Of a stretch of 31,461 bases of DNA, positions 9,321 through 19,712 are shown piece by piece (the first letter of the stretch is position 1; every line of letters starts with the position of its first letter). The notes under the pieces are model-generated. The model had not been told where the DNA came from. It was given only the letters and a program-made list of their open reading frames with translations, and made no database searches. The DNA comes from Monosporascus cannonballus (taxonomy: Eukaryota > Ascomycota > Sordariomycetes > Xylariales). Where the stretch lies: contig QJNS01000455.1 in NCBI GenBank assembly GCA_004154925.1, positions 1 through 31,461 on the forward strand, in the 5' to 3' direction. The position numbers were made by a program, and so were the translations under genes.

Positions 9321-11315
9321 TCAGAATGGTGACTGTGAGCGCCTGCGATTTCTGAAGTCTCTCAAGCGCTGATCGAGGTATGCTAAGCGAGATGCCAAAC
9401 TCGATTTTGGGGCAGGTGTTTCGGGCCTCGTTTGTGTGGGCTGCTGTACAGTTGCAAAAGGTCGGCCAAGACCAGCTAAGTCCACGTTGATAGGCGCCGA
9501 CGATCGAGTCGGGAACGAATGGCTCGAACTCGAGCCGGGAAAAGGCGAGCCTAGGCGAGGTGGCTGCATAGACGATGACAATTCCGCGGAAGCTGCCAGG
9601 AAAAGGGGCCTAAAACCCCCCGAGACTGATTCAGGCAGTGCTGTTGGTGCTGCGATCTGGAATGGATCATCGCCATAGTCCACTGTAGGGGGACCGAGTT
9701 GCGTTGGCTGATGTTGACCATGGACCATCTCACTACCCGGAGCAGCGGCTATTTCTTCACCGAAAACAGCAGCAAGACTGGGCCGTTTTCGTGGGGGGTC
9801 TTCAGCGGCCTTGACAGACCTGCGCTTCTGAGTTCCTGAACGGGATCTCGTCAGGCGAACAGGAGACTTCAACGACTTGCGGGGGCCCACAGTGCTCGAT
9901 TGCTTGGGCAAGCTGAGATTGGCCCCCGAAGAAGCCGACGAGCTGGGCCCGTAGCTGTTGGCGGAGAAAGGAGAGCCAAGGTGAGTGCGGTTAAGAGCAG
10001 GCGGCTCATCATTGGAGGGCGCACATGGCTCATGGTCCGCTGATAAAATAAAATCCGGAAACGACTCGATATCCGACCCAGCGAGCTGTGCAAGTGGACC
10101 ATGAGGCTGCATTGTCTCGGAGGTGCTCAGAGTAAGCGACATCGCCATGTCATTTCCGGAAAAGATGGAAGGGGAGCGTGCTGATGTAGCTCTTTGATTC
10201 CAGCGGCGATGAGCACCCCTGTTGAAGGGGGTGGGACTCCGAGTCATGAGACGTCGGCGTCCTGCTTTGGCCGTGGCTTTCAACCTACATAGTTCACGAA
10301 GATACGCACGAGTAGCAGCGCACGTATGAGGCCATTGAACGAATGGTTTGGAGGACTCGGCAGTCGGGGTAGAGCACCGGCTCATGGGATTAGCTACCGA
10401 CTTCGGGTTTGAGCCTCTCCAGGTTTTCTTGGCTTCGCGTGCTACACGCAAACAAACACCATGCGGAGGTATGCAGCTCTTGCCTAGCCGCATAGGCGTG
10501 ACCTTAGGGTCCTGTAAATAGAGTTGATAAGTTGACCATAGATGCGCAGTCATCGCTTTGGTCCATGGAGCCTTTCGTGGCTTCCTGCGACGAACGGTGT
10601 CCGGTTCGCATCGGTCATCTGAATTGGCGACTTGTTCGGTCTCCGGCTCTGGACTAAGGCAGTCATCGTCCGACGCTAAGGAGTATCGACTGAATGATGA
10701 AGCACTCGTATGCGTTGAGAAAGCAGTAGAAGGCCTGCTGGATTCATAATCTGAGTTGGACTCCATGTCCGAGCTGTCCCAACCGTCATCGGCAGACCAG
10801 TTGGAATAATTCGTAGGGGAAAGGGTGGGAGGGAGGTTGATAGCGGGGGTCTTCGGAGGCGAAAATGTTCGGGAATGCAGGCGCTCGAGGATGTCCATAT
10901 CATCAAGGTTCTCTACTTGTACGTGAACTTCTGGCAGGTTGTCCATGTCCTGATCCCTCATCGCAGATTCGGATTCTTCGACACTCGGTATAGGAACATC
11001 CGCAGCGGCTACCGAGGCAAGGAACTGTTTGGTTGGCGCATTTAAGCGCGATACATTGCGACGCTTAAGTCTTAATCGTGGTCGCGGGGCGGGAGATGGT
11101 AGGCCCGTTCCTTCATGGGGCGCATAAGGTTCGGGCGTCCTAATATCCTGGTCACAGCGAAAGCCCCTTGGAACGGCCAATGCAGATATTGATGGCAACA
11201 TTGTGTTGGCGTTGGTGCTTATACGAAGTTGTTCAAACGGTGAGGAATGCGTAGGAGGCGCGTCGAGCAGCAGCTTGCGATCCGATCGGGGGGTGGTTGA
11301 TATCCTAGGAAACAA
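9321..11315 (-). CDS. hypothetical protein, Ser-rich, basic central block; possible nuclear protein
   Basis: Single uninterrupted exon of 664 residues, by far the longest open frame in the window. I cannot name a family. Residues 1-240 are low-complexity, rich in Ser/Pro/Asp, with an acidic patch at about 112-145 and a Ser-rich tract at about 192-225. A compact, ordered-looking basic block follows at about 242-301: RRRKPRKAPWTKAMTAHLW, then TYQLYLQDPKVTPMRLG and VAREAKKTW. Its tryptophan and helix spacing loosely recall small DNA-binding helical folds, but this is inference. Residues 355-380 are Arg-rich. The remainder is Ser/Pro-rich and disordered, with several basic KRRS/PRKRPS clusters that could act as nuclear import signals. 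It ends in a charged helix (RLAYLDQRLRDFRNRRR). The overall architecture, one short ordered block in a disordered Ser/Pro-rich chain, suits a nuclear regulatory protein. An alternative start is Met39. Confidence 0.78.
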   Translation of the reverse strand: MFPRISTTPRSDRKLLLDAPPTHSSPFEQLRISTNANTMLPSISALAVPRGFRCDQDIRTPEPYAPHEGTGLPSPAPRPRLRLKRRNVSRLNAPTKQFLASVAAADVPIPSVEESESAMRDQDMDNLPEVHVQVENLDDMDILERLHSRTFSPPKTPAINLPPTLSPTNYSNWSADDGWDSSDMESNSDYESSRPSTAFSTHTSASSFSRYSLASDDDCLSPEPETEQVANSDDRCEPDTVRRRKPRKAPWTKAMTAHLWSTYQLYLQDPKVTPMRLGKSCIPPHGVCLRVAREAKKTWRGSNPKSVANPMSRCSTPTAESSKPFVQWPHTCAATRAYLRELCRLKATAKAGRRRLMTRSPTPFNRGAHRRWNQRATSARSPSIFSGNDMAMSLTLSTSETMQPHGPLAQLAGSDIESFPDFILSADHEPCAPSNDEPPALNRTHLGSPFSANSYGPSSSASSGANLSLPKQSSTVGPRKSLKSPVRLTRSRSGTQKRRSVKAAEDPPRKRPSLAAVFGEEIAAAPGSEMVHGQHQPTQLGPPTVDYGDDPFQIAAPTALPESVSGGFRPLFLAASAELSSSMQPPRLGSPFPGSSSSHSFPTRSSAPINVDLAGLGRPFATVQQPTQTRPETPAPKSSLASRLAYLDQRLRDFRNRRRSQSPF

Positions 11316-14300
11316 TCCGTCGCAATCAATTCACTGTCATGCGACTATGACCGAGAGGTTTCTTTCTTATCCTCGTTGTTTTTTTTTCTCCGCTTTCAAG
11401 ATTTCAATATCATCCTATTCGGGATATAAAGCGTGCGACTCGGTGTTTGGCGCAGAATCTCAATGTATGAACAGTGACGAAGCGAGCGTTCCCAACGATT
11501 AGGAAGAAACCTGATTGTCGCGAATTGAGGCGATCTGCAGCGCAAGCGTGGAGACCTGACCCAGTAACTAGGTAGGGACTCTTTTACCCAGTTGATAACC
11601 CGTAGGATCAGATGCGATACAGGCGCAAACAGAAACCAAAAAGGAAATATTGTAGCGATGGGGAGGGGGAAAGGAGGCGATGGTCGGAGGATAGTGTTGA
11701 GTGGAGAAGGAAACGGGGGGTCAGGTGGTCGAGACTTGGGAACTTGGGAACTTGGGGGGGTTATGCGATGATACCCGCGAGCACGGATAGTTATCGATGG
11801 TACGAGTTTAGTCGAGTAAGCTACTGTAGCTGGTGGTCCGAACCCCAGCTACACCCAAGTTAGTATGAGTTGTACTTCGTAGTAGCGTAACAAGCAAGGT
11901 CCATTTGACAGGAAGCTTGCTTGGGGCTGCTTGGTGATTAGTAACATGCAAAACAATCAATCGAGCACACAATTAATTGATATGCGAACCACCGCTCGAC
12001 CACCAAGAAAAGAGGGCCGGAATGAACGACTGGTTGGGGTGGTATTGAAGAGGTTGGGAAAGAAAAAGAAGAAACGGGAGGAAGCAGGTGTGTGGGCTGG
12101 GTATGGGATGAAGTACTAACTGTATGGTAGGCAGGGCCTATGCTAGTACGCTAGCGTCCATTCATGTCTGTCGACTTGCTCAATTATCTTCGTTCACGTT
12201 TTCTGGGGCATGGGGGTGGGGATTGGGATGGGACGGTGGAGACTCTAAACTGCATGTAGGTACCAGTTAGCGCTGGGTTGGACCGGACCCAGTTGCACAG
12301 CCCAGAACAGCGCACACAAAAAGAGAAACGACAGGGGATTTCGGCGCACATGTTCCTCGGTACTAATGTGCCATCGATTGCTATTGATACACAAAGCGGG
12401 CGGGAACCCCAGCTGCACGCTTATCGATCTATCCTTGGTATCTCTGGCCATTTGGAGGCGCTTTGAAGGTATTAGGTTCTTACTGTTAATAGTAGGTATC
12501 TAGCGTATCCAACATGCATGTGGAATGTTATCGTAGACATGTGCTTACCCACATTAGGTACCGTGCCTACATATGTGCATACACATCAATACCAAATCCA
12601 CCCACCTACGTGTGCCTAAACCCATATCAAACCACTGAAAGGGTGAAGAGTATTGGGGGTGATTACCTGTACCGTGGCAGATGGGGCCTACCGTATCGAG
12701 GTAGAAGAGACAGAAAGCACAATGGCGACACTGTCTAAGCTACAGAGTGTCTATGGCGCTATTTTCTGGGGACTGCGCGATCTGTACGGTACCTACACAT
12801 ATGGCCTGGGTACCCAGTCGGTTCTCCACCATGGATGCTGCGATCCTGCGGATAAATTTTGGCGGTCAGTCGAGTTGATGCGCTTGTGATCGCGTATCTC
12901 TGTCTACTCTGGTAATTATTAGTGAGTCCGCGTGCTATAGAAGTCGACTCTTGCGCCCGATAGCTGGGATGAAGCGTGATTGGCTCACCATATATATAAT
13001 ATTGTATCCAGGCAGTGTAGCTCCTGGTTGCTCTCTGCCGTCGCCAGCCAGAATATCCGGGTTTTACCTCGTACGTACATACCTATAGTATAGGGCATGT
13101 AAACGACCCCGAAATATGGGGTGTTGGACACAAACGGAAAGTGGAGTGGCAGACATTAGACTCGCCAACCAAGTAGTTGCGGTTGATGGGCAAGGTATCC
13201 TTTACCAATTGCCCTACATCAACTTACATAAGGTGTTATCTGCATGGAGTTTGCATGGACAGGCGGAGGATACGGTATGCTGGTAGGGTTCAACATCTGA
13301 CCTGACGTTAGGTCATGCACTCTGGATGCAAGTACGCCAACGGAGGGGACACGACAGGAAAAAACACATCTGCGGCGATCGACCGAATGAGCATTGGGTG
13401 GAGTTGGGATACAGGACCTGATAGGTATCCACGCCGCTGCGGGCTGTACGGAGCAAGTAAACGACTGGACGTACTGGCGCGCGTGCGAGAAAGCACGAAA
13501 CTGAGTGGACGCCTGCTTCGGCGAGATCGAGGCCATGTCACAGCATTTTCGTCCCTTGAGCTTCGCGCCAGTGCATGCTTGGGAATCCCGAATCTGGGTA
13601 TCCCAAATAACAAATAAATGTCATTAAACTCGGGCCTTCGTATACAGCTACCTACGTTAGTAGCTAAATGGTTGACAATATTCGCACTTGAGGTGGACTC
13701 AACGGGGGGACCAATAGTTGGATTGTTTATTTACTGTACTACTCCCCAAATTATTGGTTCTGTCACGGGATAGGATACTTTCGATGCCTACTCTAGGTCG
13801 CTTTCCTCGCTCGATGGTTATGCGAGACGGAGGTTACTATTTTACCTTCTGCGACTTTTCACCCGGCCCTAATTCAGCGTCTATGTAGCTGGAAGTGTGG
13901 CCTTTAGAAGAAAGTCGCACAAGCGAAAATGCCACACCGTACATGCTATTGCTAATAAAAGGAGGCAGAAGGCCAGGGACCCGAGCAATTCTATCATACC
14001 TACGGATACCTCTTGAGGCTTGATTTCACCATGGGCCCTCCTTGGTCGTTCGATCCGGCCTCGCTAACAAAACTTCGTCTGATGTAAGAATCCAAATACT
14101 ACACATACCGTACCTGCATTAAGTGTTTGTTAAGCTGGTCATCCTCCATTTTGTTCAATAGCCGATCAGTTGAAGAGCATGTAGGTGATTTCACCGTCTT
14201 CTGTGATGTGGAAAAACTCAGACGTTAGCAGAGAATCGAGGTGGGATAACCAGAAACCCCGCATAGATCCAAGCGCGTTGAGATATACGCGAAATTGACG

Positions 14301-17300
14301 CCAACTTGACGCGTTTGGACAACGTAGCACTTTGCAGGTACTCTCTTCAGTACCCGACGCGATAAACCTCTAGAGCTGAACAACGTATTGGTGACGGGAT
14401 GTCAAGCAAATATAAACCATACATCTTGACTATGGCCGGCTCATTATGGGATATTGCGATAGCCGACGAAAAGCTTTTGGCTGCAAATTCTTATTCGTAG
14501 TTAAGAAGTAGGCATTGGCGAATCTAGTTATTTTATGTTATGTGGTGGTATGCCACTCACGACCTGCTTGCATGACTGGCTTCCCACCGAAACGTTCATC
14601 TGTATGCATATATGGTCCCATAAGAAGAAACAGTGTTGGCCTGCATAGAGAAGAGATTAGAGCAATTGGTAGTTGTCCATAAGTTCCATTCTGCGAAGAG
14701 GGGAGCTTTTCGAATGGCTAACCGCTAACTACTATTGTAGTCCGCTGTGAAGTGTCTGAGACGGTGGACCCGCCCGTAGAGACCCGCCATATGTGACCGG
14801 CCGCTACGTACCAGGGCCGGTGTCGGCTCTGACAGCGCTGAAGCATTCGCGATGCTCTCCCTTTTGACTTCTCCAGTGGACGATGCTCTTAAACGCGTAT
14901 GTAGGTAATGCTTAAGCGTCCTGTGCCTAGGGAAACGGTGATAGGACCCTGGTTGAAAGTTTGCTCTGGGTGGCGCTTGCCTTACAATAGAAATGGTACA
15001 CTATGGCAACCTTGGCGAAATCGTCGCAAGTCAGTCGCCAGGAAAATTGCAAGCCTACTCATAAGTTCGCCTGGGTATCCAACGTAATGTCTATAGACCG
15101 TACGCACTTCATCCACTTTGGCGGTTCACCCCGATCCGTAATGTGTCCTAGAGACGTTTAAAGGACAGCGTGCTTCGACTGGTTGAGCCTTGCTGAACAC
15201 CATAGACTCATGTGAGTGTAGACATTGCATGTATATCATGGTATATGTGATGGAACATTTTCGACAACCCAGAATATCGGCCATCAGTATCCTAAGGAAC
15301 AGGGGCAGTCAGAGCGGTAGCCTTCATAGCACCGAGAGCGCCCAAGAAAGTTGTTGTTGCGCAAGAGGCGTGTCGGACATCAGGATAGCGGCCCCTTCAA
15401 GATAATCCTGTCGTAGAATAATCCCTTCGCCAGAGCATTATCTTTTCCTGGCGGGGTCCCTGAACCTTCTCGCTTCAGAACAGGCGTTTTCGTTTGTAGC
15501 ACTGGATTCACTTTATAATTCACATGATCCTAATAACAGTTCCTTTAAGTTAGCGGCTCTCTGGAAGCCGCCAATGCATCTTCGCGCCTCTTTGGATGAG
15601 CTCGCGCGACGCGGGCAGTGCCAGGCATAACCAGTTTATACTTAGTCAATGTGGTAACAGCCTTCGCCTTGATTGCCATATGCGGAATCGCAGTAGCCTT
15701 TAGGGATTGAGCTGAGAGGTTTCGACGAGGGTTTGCTGGCGCCCGCTCGAATATCAGAGAAGGCATAAGGTGGCCCTTTTTGCTATACGCTGACAATGTA
15801 GGTAGTTTATCATCCAAACCGCCATAGAAGTAACATTTCCCAGTAGTGCCTCTACTCTGCAGCATCTTCGAGGTCATATAAAAATCGTCTATCTCCTCCA
15901 TGTGACACAGCCGCGTAATTTCTACCACAGACTTCAAACACCTCATTATCCCCCCAAAAATCCTGGACAGGCTTATATCGGCTAACAGGAGATGATGGCA
16001 GGACCATGTAATTACCTAGGCAATCAAACGGCGAGTGTGCCAGAAGGGGATCCGTTACAGCAAATGGCTTGTACATATCAGTTCGTATTGAAGTGTAAGA
16101 TCAGTATATATCAGTATGGTTCGTGATGCAACTATTGGGGGTCCACGCAGGAGCATTTGTGATAACCACAGCGAAGGCTGAGACATTTTATGTGACAAGT
16201 GTTTCAAATAGAAGACGTTAGATGTAACAAATTAGAAGTAATTGCAGTTGGAAACATGGTTGCTAAGAAATCAAAGGCAACCTTCCATGCATGCATGCTC
16301 TAATGATGATGAGGGACTTCCTCAGCTGTTAGCAGCTGCAACAACTGAGCCTCAAATAATCCGATGTCGATCTTGCAACCCGACGTAACGCACGACCGTA
16401 AACAATGCATTTAGACCCCGACAGAAGTGCGATATGCATTTCGAGCTACAACAACTTGAGCACAGCTGCCATTTAGGCAGACGCAAAACAAAGTGAAATC
16501 AGCTGCAGAGAGAATACGGCGATGGTGGACTTCGCTTTGTGGATACGCAGTTAACAGGCCGCTTCTCCAAGATTCCTACCATCCTCTTTCTGAGAGATAC
16601 ACATCATCTCTTGACTTTCCCACTACCAATATGATTGCACCTCTTGAAATGTTTACACCACGAGCCTGCAGCTCTCTCAGCGCATAATGCTATGCTTATG
16701 TCAACGTCCGGAGTGCGTCTCAAGTCCCCCCCCTCCCCCCAGGTCAGGCGCGAAGGGCATATTCGACCAGTTCAGCTTATCTTCTGTCTCAATATGAGTT
16801 GTTGCCGTACCTAAGTCCCATACACGAACCCATCCCATGGACGATTGTGAGGCCATCTGCCTAAACTGGGAAGATATGACTCTTTGAGACCGCAGAGTCG
16901 ACAGCTGTCCTCGAGGACCGGGTTACCTGACTAACATTATTTCGACGACTGACATTCAGCGAGGAGCGCGTGACGCTGCTAACTGCATGCGCAACAATTT
17001 CGACACTGGCGTCCCAGTTGTGCCATAGAAATATTATTGGACAAGGGCAGTTTCATGGGCTGCCACAGCCTGCCGAAGCAAAACGGCACGTCTAGCCACA
17101 CTCGGTGCCGGAGGTCGGAGATCGGATAGTGAACAGTCCACTCACGCGTTGAGCAGGTAGGAGAGATAAATCACACATGTTTACGTACAGCAGCCACTTC
17201 TTCAACCTAAGCTGCAGCGGTACACCTCTGCCTCAGCTCTCCAGGCCATGTTGAACAGCATACAGAGATGCTACACAGAACTTCGAGCATTGTCCCAAAA

Positions 17301-17661
17301 GAAATTCACAGGCTCTCCAAGCCCGGTAGTTCTCATTAGTCATGATTTCACGCCGCTTCAAATACAACGAGAGTGGGTATCTCCAAAGCTCCAACTCCAT
17401 GATCCAGAACAGACTGACCGCCTAGAGAAAGGAATGACGCAAGCGGGTGAATTGCCAAAACGGGCCGTTGGAACGTATGCGGCCGAGGCCTCGCCATAAA
17501 ATCATCAAAAATACTTGGCCATCACGCCAAAGATGATTCCTTCCAAGCCCGGGAGGAGAAAATCATGACAAGAAATATGTGCAAATCACCAAGTTCAAAG
17601 TGTGGTCACCATCCAGCAGCCAATCGCCATAGGCCACAAGTCGAAGGCGATGTATCCGTCC
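11316..17661. other. 6.3-kb gene-poor region
   Basis: No gene could be supported. Its left end should hold the promoter and 5' leader of the 664-residue gene (a T-run lies near 11380-11388). A GA/G-rich stretch with ACTTGGGA repeated three times lies at about 11733-11760. Between about 13620 and 15190 no open frame of useful length exists on either strand. Two overlapping minus-strand frames at 15545-16076 might be a broken gene but match nothing I know. A C-rich run lies near 16727-16740. No tRNA or 5S rRNA signature was seen. Confidence 0.4.
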
Positions 17662-19712
17662 TTAGGAGACCACTTTCTGCCTCTTCGGTTGGCGAGCTTG
17701 ATTTTGGCTCTTCCTGGGTTTCTTGAGGAGCACATTGAGCACGTAATCAACAGGATTACCTTCCTGCGAAATGAGATTCGCTATCAAGGCCATCAGCACT
17801 TTCATCTAGGAGCTGGAAATGCTACTCACAGAACTGCTGGATTTGAATATCGATGGTATCCAACTCACAAACTAAGTCGTTCCAGATGCGACCCTGAGGG
17901 CCTGAGTCTCCTCTTTCAGCATGGCTCTCGAGCGCTTTGTTCTTAAAATACCCTTCAAACATGATCGCCAAGGTTACAAACAGGCTTTTTATGATGTCAC
18001 TCGTCTTGTTCCGCACAGCTAAATCTGGGACTTTCAGTAGACGTCAGCGAATCGACTCTTGCGTCCGGAAGGCTGGGTAACCTACTGGGTCCGGCTCCAA
18101 CAAGGCCGGATTGATCTGCCTCCAGAAATCCAAGGAGGTCCCGGTAAGTGAGAAGCAGCTGCATCATACAAACCCAGGCTGAGAGTCTTTCATGCTTCTG
18201 CATACCAGCTTTCAAGAATCTGTCGAAGCCACTCAGAATGTCCCGCTCAAGTGAGCTCATCGCAGACCTGGCTATGCCCTTGAGCTCACGATGAACAGAG
18301 GCTGGTAAGGGTCGTAGAGGCCCGTAGAAGTCGCTACGATAGTACAGCAGCGTGTTGGTTCTCCAGATCCTGTACATGCAGCGCATTCTGTGCATTTTGG
18401 ATATCAAGTCGAACTATCTCCCGGTTAACACGGTACCGAGAGCTTGTAAGTCATAGGCGACATACCAGTGGGAAATTCCGTCTTCTATCCACGCATGCCG
18501 ACACGAAATCATCAAGCGCTGACTGTAAGTCGGTAACCCCTTGGGTTTCTGCCTGGGTTTTCGCCTGCCAAGCTGACCAAGACACGAGCGCTTCAGATTG
18601 TGGTGGCTCGTGCCTATTCAAACTGAAACGTGATTCCTGGCTCGCTAGGAATCCTTTCGAAGGGTCAATACCAAACCTGTTCTGCTGCACGTGTTCCAGA
18701 ACAGATATCGTTAGTGGGTTTGCCATTAACACATCATTCTCGAAGAAGATTGACAAGACCGATGGGCCGCAAACGTCGCCCCGGTTGGGAATTCCAGTCT
18801 CTACCACTAGTTAGTTTCCATATTGGCAGGGATTGCCATTGTCTCTCGACCACGTTTGCAACCCCGGGTAACGAGCATACCGAAAAATCTATCGAAGGCA
18901 AGGCCGATCTCTGATAGTTTCCGACGAAAACATAATTGGCGGCCAAGGAGGGGCGAGGCACTACCGCTATTCTTCTGGGCATGGTCGATACATTTCTCGC
19001 AGACCTCACGACAGTTGCACTATTTTTTGCCATTAGTCGAGGCCCGGCAGGATTTGTGAGGTGGGCAACTTACCTTCAGCTTGCGTATATGGCAACGAAC
19101 GCATGCACCCAGCTCGCGAACTTCGGCAACAGCGTCTCTATCGGAAAGCGGCTTCTTCCTTCTTCCGCGATCCGGCTTGGACGTTTCGGACGATCCAGAT
19201 TCGGTGAAGGGCGAGTTGCCTCCAGAAGGTGACGACCAAAAAGAAGAGTCATTGCCGGTGCTCTCTCTGGAGTCATCAGTCATGTTGGCGACGCTGTCCT
19301 CTCCTGCACTGAATACATGAATGGAAAGCGGGTATTGATGGCCTTTTGGCCTGAGTTCGCGTCGTGGGATCGTCAACTCGTCATCCTGCTTCTTGGCATC
19401 GTCGAGCCGGGCTTTGGCGCGAGCTCTATCCTCGGGGAGAGGTAGAGGGGAGGAACCACCTTCCTCGGACGGGCCAGAAGTGAGTCCTGGCATGGATATA
19501 ACATCGGATTTGCTCCGGTTCTCGGGATCCTCCTCGGTTGAGTCGCCACAGAGCTTATCAAGATCTATCCACTGACTAAAGTCACACTCACTTTCTGAAT
19601 CTAACGGAATATCCTCAGGAGTCAGTCGTCTCTGATATTGGTACTGACTGAGGACCTCGGGGATTTCGTTGGCAATCTGGGACAGGTTGGGATTCATATT
19701 GGCGGCGCACAT
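17662..19712 (-). CDS. Zn(II)2Cys6-like fungal transcription factor with internal, intron-split zinc cluster
   Basis: I read six exons: 19712-19074, 19019-18881, 18806-18466, 18413-18086, 18018-17830 and 17759-17662, giving 577 residues in one consistent frame. Introns are 52-74 nt with GTAAGT, GTATGC, GTATGT, GTAGGT and GTGAGT donors. The N-terminal 200 residues are acidic and Ser/Pro-rich (possible activation region). The zinc cluster is internal: Cys204, 207, 214, 220, 223 and 243, spacing C-x2-C-x6-C-x5-C-x2-C-x19-C. The first five cysteines fit the canonical fungal pattern; the last loop is long. The motif GACVRCHIRKLK ends exon 1 and CNCREVCEKC begins exon 2. A helical region of about 330 residues follows, with no membrane segment, then a very basic tail (LLKKPRKSQ, RQPKRQK). 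Targets are unknown. The final intron uses a weak AAG acceptor; if retained, the protein would stop at QQFCE. Start could also be Met6. Confidence 0.72.

Noticed and set aside
9436..9678. Plus-strand open frame opposite the 664-residue gene
   Set aside because: Antisense shadow of a Ser/Pro-rich coding region.
13219..13617. Overlapping open frames of about 100 codons on both strands
   Set aside because: Mutual overlap on both strands and no protein features; probably chance openings.
16240..16310. Imperfect hairpin (CATGGTTGC ... GCAACCTTCCATG) followed by GCATGCATGC
   Set aside because: Short, with no flanking duplication, no RNA family resemblance and no U-tract; it does not exceed what chance gives.
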